A DNA stretch of 8,651 nucleotides, taken from positions 1-8,651 of the forward strand of contig JAGHBG010000003.1 of assembly GCA_021161105.1 (NCBI GenBank), written 5' to 3'. Position numbers and translations under genes: made by a program. Below are positions 5,094-8,651 of the stretch, one piece after another; the stretch's first letter is position 1; each line of letters opens with the position of its first letter. The notes beneath the pieces are model-generated. The model did not search any database. It had not been told where the DNA came from and saw only the letters and a list, made by a program, of their open reading frames with translations. This DNA is from Thermotogaceae bacterium (GTDB taxonomy: Bacteria; Thermotogota; Thermotogae; Thermotogales; Thermotogaceae).

Positions 5094-7003
5094 TCTTCCT
5101 CCTCCTGTGCTTTTACTACATTTCTAATGTATGTTCTTCTAAAATCCTTTAATCTCCTCTGTATTTCTTTTTCATCATATCCCGCTTCTCTCAATTCATT
5201 TTCAAGTTCTTTTTCCTGCAACATACCTTCTTTTGTCATCAACTCATCTTCCTTTTGTTTAAGAACCTGCATTTTATCAAGCAGTTCCTGTTGTGCCATT
5301 TGAAGTTGTCTCACTTCCTCTGGTGTTCTCAATATGTCCTTTGCAAGATGTGGTGCAATTGTTTCAATAAAGTATTTCTTTATCTTATACTTATCAACTT
5401 CACCTGTCTGGTCTGCACCAAAAACCTGTAAGAGAGTTATTGCTATCTGCTTATCCATATCTTTCATTGCTCTTACAGCGTCAGCAAGAACTGTTATTTC
5501 CATATCATCTAAATACTCTAAATCTTCACGAGTAAGTCGTTCCTCTCCTTGTTCTGAAAAATAAGCAATTCCTTCCTGTGGCATAAACTCATATAATAAC
5601 TGTAATGTTTGATAAACTGCTTTTGTTAATCCATCTTGTATATTCTTTATAAGGAAGTTTACATTTATAGCAAATTCTTGAAGCATTGCAAGAGTTCCTC
5701 TTGCAGTTGGTCTTTCAACTGCTTCTTCCCCAAGAGCATAATCACTTACAAAACTCATCTTTTGAAGTAAATTTATCACAAAGTTTTCTAACCGATAAAG
5801 GTCAAGAGAAACATTACGAAATTCAAATTGCTTTATTACTCCATCCAAACTCTGCACTGGTATTGCCACACCTGGTTTTATCTTTATTCTCGCAGGGTCA
5901 AATCCTTTATTCGGCACATACATATAAGTTATTGCATTTGCAAGGATGGAATTGTCTATAATAATGTTGTGTATTGTATCAAGTTCATCATTAAGAAGTG
6001 CCAATCTTTGAGGCAATGATTGTCCGAGAATGCTTCCTGCAATGCGATAACAGGGAATTGACACGAAAGGTTTTCTTTTATCAAAAAATTTATTCTCATC
6101 TGCATAAAACAAAATGCCATTTTTTATATCCACCACAAACTGATATTCATTATCTCCATCGCCCAAATCATAAGTAGTCCAGATTTCATAAATCTCATAA
6201 TCATCTTCATCAAGCCACTCATTTGTATCAACACCAATAAACTCTGATTTTGTTTTTTCTACTTCATCTGTTCTTTTCTTTGTGAGTTGTATATTCTCAA
6301 TCTTATCTAAATTTATCCAATTTTTCTTTTTTATTTCAGCAGTATTGAAATACAATCTTTGTGCTATCCAACTGGCATTTTCTATACTTACCGCTCCCTT
6401 TTCCCAGAATAAATCTTTAACTGATATTTCTTCCCACTTCGGAATAAAAACCTTTTCCTCAACCTGTCTCTTTATTAAGTTGTTAAACATATCTGTTTCA
6501 TATCCCAAAATCTTTTCCATCCCTTTTACTATTTTGCGGATTAAAGCATACTTGTATTTTTTTCTCGTATATTCATACGGATAAACTTTTAAAAACCTCG
6601 TTCCTTCTACGAGTATTCCTTGAAGCATATCACATACTATATTGAATATACCTACTTTTTTAGTGATATGAAAATTAAAAGCATCTTCAATCTTTCTTGC
6701 AGGTTCTATTGCTTCATTTGTCAATGGTGTGAGAGAGATGAATTTTCTTGAATTAAACAATGCATTTACAAACCTGCTTTCCAGAGTTGTCGTTGCAAAA
6801 GAACTGAATGGAATATGCACGTCTGAACTTCCTTCCCAAGGAAATGATTTATTCTTTTTAGAACTATAAGTCCCGAGATACCGTTCCCAATACTCTGGTA
6901 ATTTCTCCTCAATCAGTTCCTTATTTGCCTGTTTTCTTTCGCTAATTAAATTACGAAAATAAACAACAATTTCCCTTTGTTTTTGTTCGTTTAATTCAAT
7001 CAT
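5090..7003 (-). CDS. Portal protein
   Basis: This is a 637-residue protein, the dodecameric ring at the capsid vertex through which DNA enters and leaves. I chose ATG 7003 (MIELNEQKQRE) because GGAGG at 7010-7014 lies 6 bases before it and the overlap with the co-chaperonin gene is then only 8 bases; the longer form from 7045 would overlap by 50. FPWEGSSDVHIPFSSF (54-69) is a hallmark of the large portals of SU10/P22-like type. The middle has GSILGQSLPQRLALLNDELDTIHN and IIDNSILANA, the usual clip/stem region, then RPTARGTLAMLQEF. The C-terminus (about 557-637) is a long charged helix or coiled coil, a possible barrel or extended crown. The size fits a podovirus portal. It lies after terminase and before scaffold, as expected. 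Confidence 0.85.
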   Translation of the reverse strand: MIELNEQKQREIVVYFRNLISERKQANKELIEEKLPEYWERYLGTYSSKKNKSFPWEGSSDVHIPFSSFATTTLESRFVNALFNSRKFISLTPLTNEAIEPARKIEDAFNFHITKKVGIFNIVCDMLQGILVEGTRFLKVYPYEYTRKKYKYALIRKIVKGMEKILGYETDMFNNLIKRQVEEKVFIPKWEEISVKDLFWEKGAVSIENASWIAQRLYFNTAEIKKKNWINLDKIENIQLTKKRTDEVEKTKSEFIGVDTNEWLDEDDYEIYEIWTTYDLGDGDNEYQFVVDIKNGILFYADENKFFDKRKPFVSIPCYRIAGSILGQSLPQRLALLNDELDTIHNIIIDNSILANAITYMYVPNKGFDPARIKIKPGVAIPVQSLDGVIKQFEFRNVSLDLYRLENFVINLLQKMSFVSDYALGEEAVERPTARGTLAMLQEFAINVNFLIKNIQDGLTKAVYQTLQLLYEFMPQEGIAYFSEQGEERLTREDLEYLDDMEITVLADAVRAMKDMDKQIAITLLQVFGADQTGEVDKYKIKKYFIETIAPHLAKDILRTPEEVRQLQMAQQELLDKMQVLKQKEDELMTKEGMLQEKELENELREAGYDEKEIQRRLKDFRRTYIRNVVKAQEEEE

Positions 7004-7310
7004 TTTCTTCCTCCGTTTCCACCGCCAGAATATCATCTGGCTCAATTATTTTATAGAGTTTTTTATTTATCATTAACTCTGCACCAATGTATGGCTTAAT
7101 GTAAACTTTCTGCCCCCGCTTGAATGGATAAGGCAATTCTGCTTTTTCACTTATCGCCATAATTACACCAGAGTTTAATCTCCGTTGTTTTCTCTCTTTG
7201 ACAACCTCTGGAAGGTAAATACTTCCTTCTTTCTTTGACACTTCATCCATCAAAAGCAAAATCCTGTTTCCAATAATGCGTAAAGTTTCTCCATCAATTA
7301 CTAAATCCAT
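6996..7310 (-). CDS. Phage-encoded GroES-like co-chaperonin (Cpn10)
   Basis: This is a 104-residue protein, close to GroES length (about 95-100). ATG at 7310 has AGGAGG at 7317-7322. The beta-barrel start is LRIIGNRILLLMDEV (10-24). A mobile loop with GSIYLPE (29-35) stands where GroES has GGIVL. Next come GVIMAISE (48-55), FKRGQKVYIKPYIGAEL (63-79) and the closing IIEPDDILAVE (88-98), matching GroES ...SDILAIVE. GroES caps the host GroEL ring. Phage versions such as T4 gp31 replace it for folding the capsid protein. Here it lies between terminase and portal and overlaps the portal start by 8 bases, so its substrate is probably a virion protein. That part is inference. Confidence 0.85.
   Translation of the reverse strand: MDLVIDGETLRIIGNRILLLMDEVSKKEGSIYLPEVVKERKQRRLNSGVIMAISEKAELPYPFKRGQKVYIKPYIGAELMINKKLYKIIEPDDILAVETEEEND
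7010..7014 (-). promoter_or_regulatory. Ribosome binding site that fixes the portal start
   Basis: GGAGG on the minus strand, 6 bases before ATG 7003, lies inside the end of the co-chaperonin gene. It decides for the 637-residue portal over the longer frame that opens at 7045. Confidence 0.8.
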
Positions 7311-7322
7311 AATCCACCTCCT

Positions 7323-8651
7323 TTATCCATATCCTGTTCTTGAAAAAACATTATTTTGATTTGCTCTTCTGTATTCTTCTTCCAAAATTTCCGTATTCAT
7401 ATTCGCCAATTTCTCATAAGCATAGCAAGCCATAACAACTGCTTCTGCTCTATCTGGACTTCTTCCTAATCTATCTTTTGTTGCTTTTTTAGGTTCTATT
7501 TCTATTTTAATTCCATAAGGCACAAATTTTACTCCTGATAATTGTCCCTTTAAAACATCATCATCAAAGATTGATATTTCTCCAAAATGAAACTTCTCTG
7601 CTGTAATAAACCACGCTTCTGCTTTTACATTTTTAAACTTTTCTGGCTCTGAAGCCGTTTGGCTACTAATAAATGGCACTGCTGGAAGTTTTAATTCCAT
7701 CAATCTATCATATATCGGTGCTCCAAAACTTGTTGCGTCTATTATTATTACATCAGAATTATACTTCCTATGCAAAAGAGAAAGATAACCAACTATTTCC
7801 ATTGCATTATTGCTTTCAATTATTTTTTGTTCTATCATCTTTAAATTTTCAAATACATAAATCACGGTTTCATCTTCTCCCATACCTGCAGGGTCACAGG
7901 AAATAATAATTCTTTTCTTTCCTATAACCGCAACTTCTCTATTAACACATTTGACAACTTCATTATAAGGGATAATCAAATCTGCGTCTTCCAGTTCGTC
8001 CCAACTTCCCTCTATATATGCTTTATATAATTTTGGTCTGTATTTTAGCACTTCTTTTAAACTATCAAGATATTCCTTCGGAAGATGGGGGTTATCTTTT
8101 GGCAATGCAGGAATGAAATGAAAATCGGGTTCAGGATTTAATATAAATTTCTCTTTCAACCAGCAATTTCTCGGATTGCAAGTAAGCAAACCTTTATATC
8201 TCGGCTTTTTTCCACTCGGTAATTTATGTCTTAATGTTCCTACCAGAGCAACAAAATCTTCATAGGAAATTTCCTCTGCCTGGTCTATTGCAAAAAAACC
8301 TAATTCCATTGAATTAAATTTAACAATCTCTTCTCTGTTATCTAATCCACCCCAAATTATTTCACTCCCATTTATAAACTTAATCAAATGGTCTCTTTCT
8401 TTTATCTTGTAAACTTCACTCGGTATTTCTCGGAAAAAGGTCTTTAAGGTCGTATATTTTAAATCTGTTAATCTCTTTCTTCCAAGAAAACCTCTATTGC
8501 CTGGAAATTCCATTGAGAGAAAAAAACATTCCCACACCAGAGCAGTCGTTTTTGCTCCTCCTTTCGCCCCTCCATAAAGGACGAATTTATGTTTATCCTG
8601 ATGAAATAATCTTTGCTTTGGTGTGGGTTTATATATTTCAATATTATATTC
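7323..8651 (-). CDS. terL: Terminase large subunit (packaging ATPase and nuclease), 5' end outside window
   Basis: The frame is open to the window edge, giving 442 residues with probably only a few N-terminal residues missing. The GTG at 8537 is inside the ATPase domain and is not the start. The Q-motif region PTPKQRLF (9-16) leads to a Walker A YGGAKGGAKTT (26-36). FFAIDQAEEIS (119-129) is the Walker B strand. LLTCNPRNCW (155-164) is the coupling motif. The C-terminal RuvC/RNase H-like nuclease shows three acidic positions: D253 in SCDPAG, D305 in IIIDATS, D400 in SPDRAEA. The protein cuts concatemeric DNA and pumps it through the portal using ATP. The two genes that follow are the co-chaperonin and the portal. 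No small terminase subunit is visible, so it would lie beyond the edge. Confidence 0.93.
   Translation of the reverse strand, partial: EYNIEIYKPTPKQRLFHQDKHKFVLYGGAKGGAKTTALVWECFFLSMEFPGNRGFLGRKRLTDLKYTTLKTFFREIPSEVYKIKERDHLIKFINGSEIIWGGLDNREEIVKFNSMELGFFAIDQAEEISYEDFVALVGTLRHKLPSGKKPRYKGLLTCNPRNCWLKEKFILNPEPDFHFIPALPKDNPHLPKEYLDSLKEVLKYRPKLYKAYIEGSWDELEDADLIIPYNEVVKCVNREVAVIGKKRIIISCDPAGMGEDETVIYVFENLKMIEQKIIESNNAMEIVGYLSLLHRKYNSDVIIIDATSFGAPIYDRLMELKLPAVPFISSQTASEPEKFKNVKAEAWFITAEKFHFGEISIFDDDVLKGQLSGVKFVPYGIKIEIEPKKATKDRLGRSPDRAEAVVMACYAYEKLANMNTEILEEEYRRANQNNVFSRTGYG

Noticed and set aside
7004..7045. Longer portal start adding MSQMIFWRWKRRKK
   Set aside because: It would overlap the co-chaperonin gene by 50 bases, and the extra residues are an out-of-frame reading of its conserved end. 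GGAGG 6 bases before ATG 7003 favours the shorter form.
7323..8537. Terminase as a complete 404-residue protein starting at GTG 8537
   Set aside because: The frame continues upstream with the Walker A loop and the Q-motif region to the window edge, so that GTG is internal.
382..8651. Stop codon reassignment, because no gene ends in TAG
   Set aside because: The twelve visible stops are seven TAA and five TGA. No gene is interrupted by an in-frame TAG, and gene lengths and spacing are normal under the standard bacterial code, so absence of TAG is probably chance or AT bias.

Overview
The window is a compact block of structural and packaging genes from a tailed double-stranded DNA bacteriophage or prophage. 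Every gene lies on the minus strand, so transcription runs from high to low coordinates. The DNA is AT-rich and the proteins are rich in Lys, Glu and Ile. Nearly every gene has a strong Shine-Dalgarno (AGGAGG or close to it) 5-7 bases before its start, and one perfect sigma-70 type promoter is present. The host is therefore a bacterium, but nothing here identifies which one. No rRNA, tRNA, CRISPR array, insertion sequence or integrase is visible.

Layout in order of transcription. (1) DNA packaging and portal: terminase large subunit (5' end cut by the window edge), a GroES-like co-chaperonin, the portal protein and a 71-residue helical protein. These genes abut or overlap by a few bases. (2) A regulatory gap of about 95 bases with a TTGACA-17-TATAAT promoter, a short leader and a hairpin that touches the next ribosome binding site. 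(3) Capsid module: scaffold, a 123-residue family protein, a probable decoration protein and an HK97-fold major capsid protein. It is followed by two hairpins in tandem. (4) A small zinc-ribbon protein. (5) Four consecutive genes whose products all begin with a hydrophobic, Sec-signal-like N-terminus: two small beta-rich proteins, a head-tail adaptor and a nozzle-like tail protein (3' part cut by the window edge). Adaptor followed by a T7 gp12-like nozzle suggests a short-tailed (podovirus) virion.

The genes fit one assembly pathway. Portal plus scaffold nucleate the procapsid. The co-chaperonin probably helps fold the capsid or another virion protein. Terminase then packages DNA, the decoration protein stabilises the head, and adaptor plus nozzle close it. 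The unusual part is the last block. Adaptor and nozzle normally join the portal in the cytoplasm, yet here they carry apparent export or membrane signals, as do the two small proteins before them. That pattern, starting just after the capsid module, is the best candidate for something undescribed. A second point of interest is the promoter, hairpin and possible leader peptide in front of the scaffold gene.
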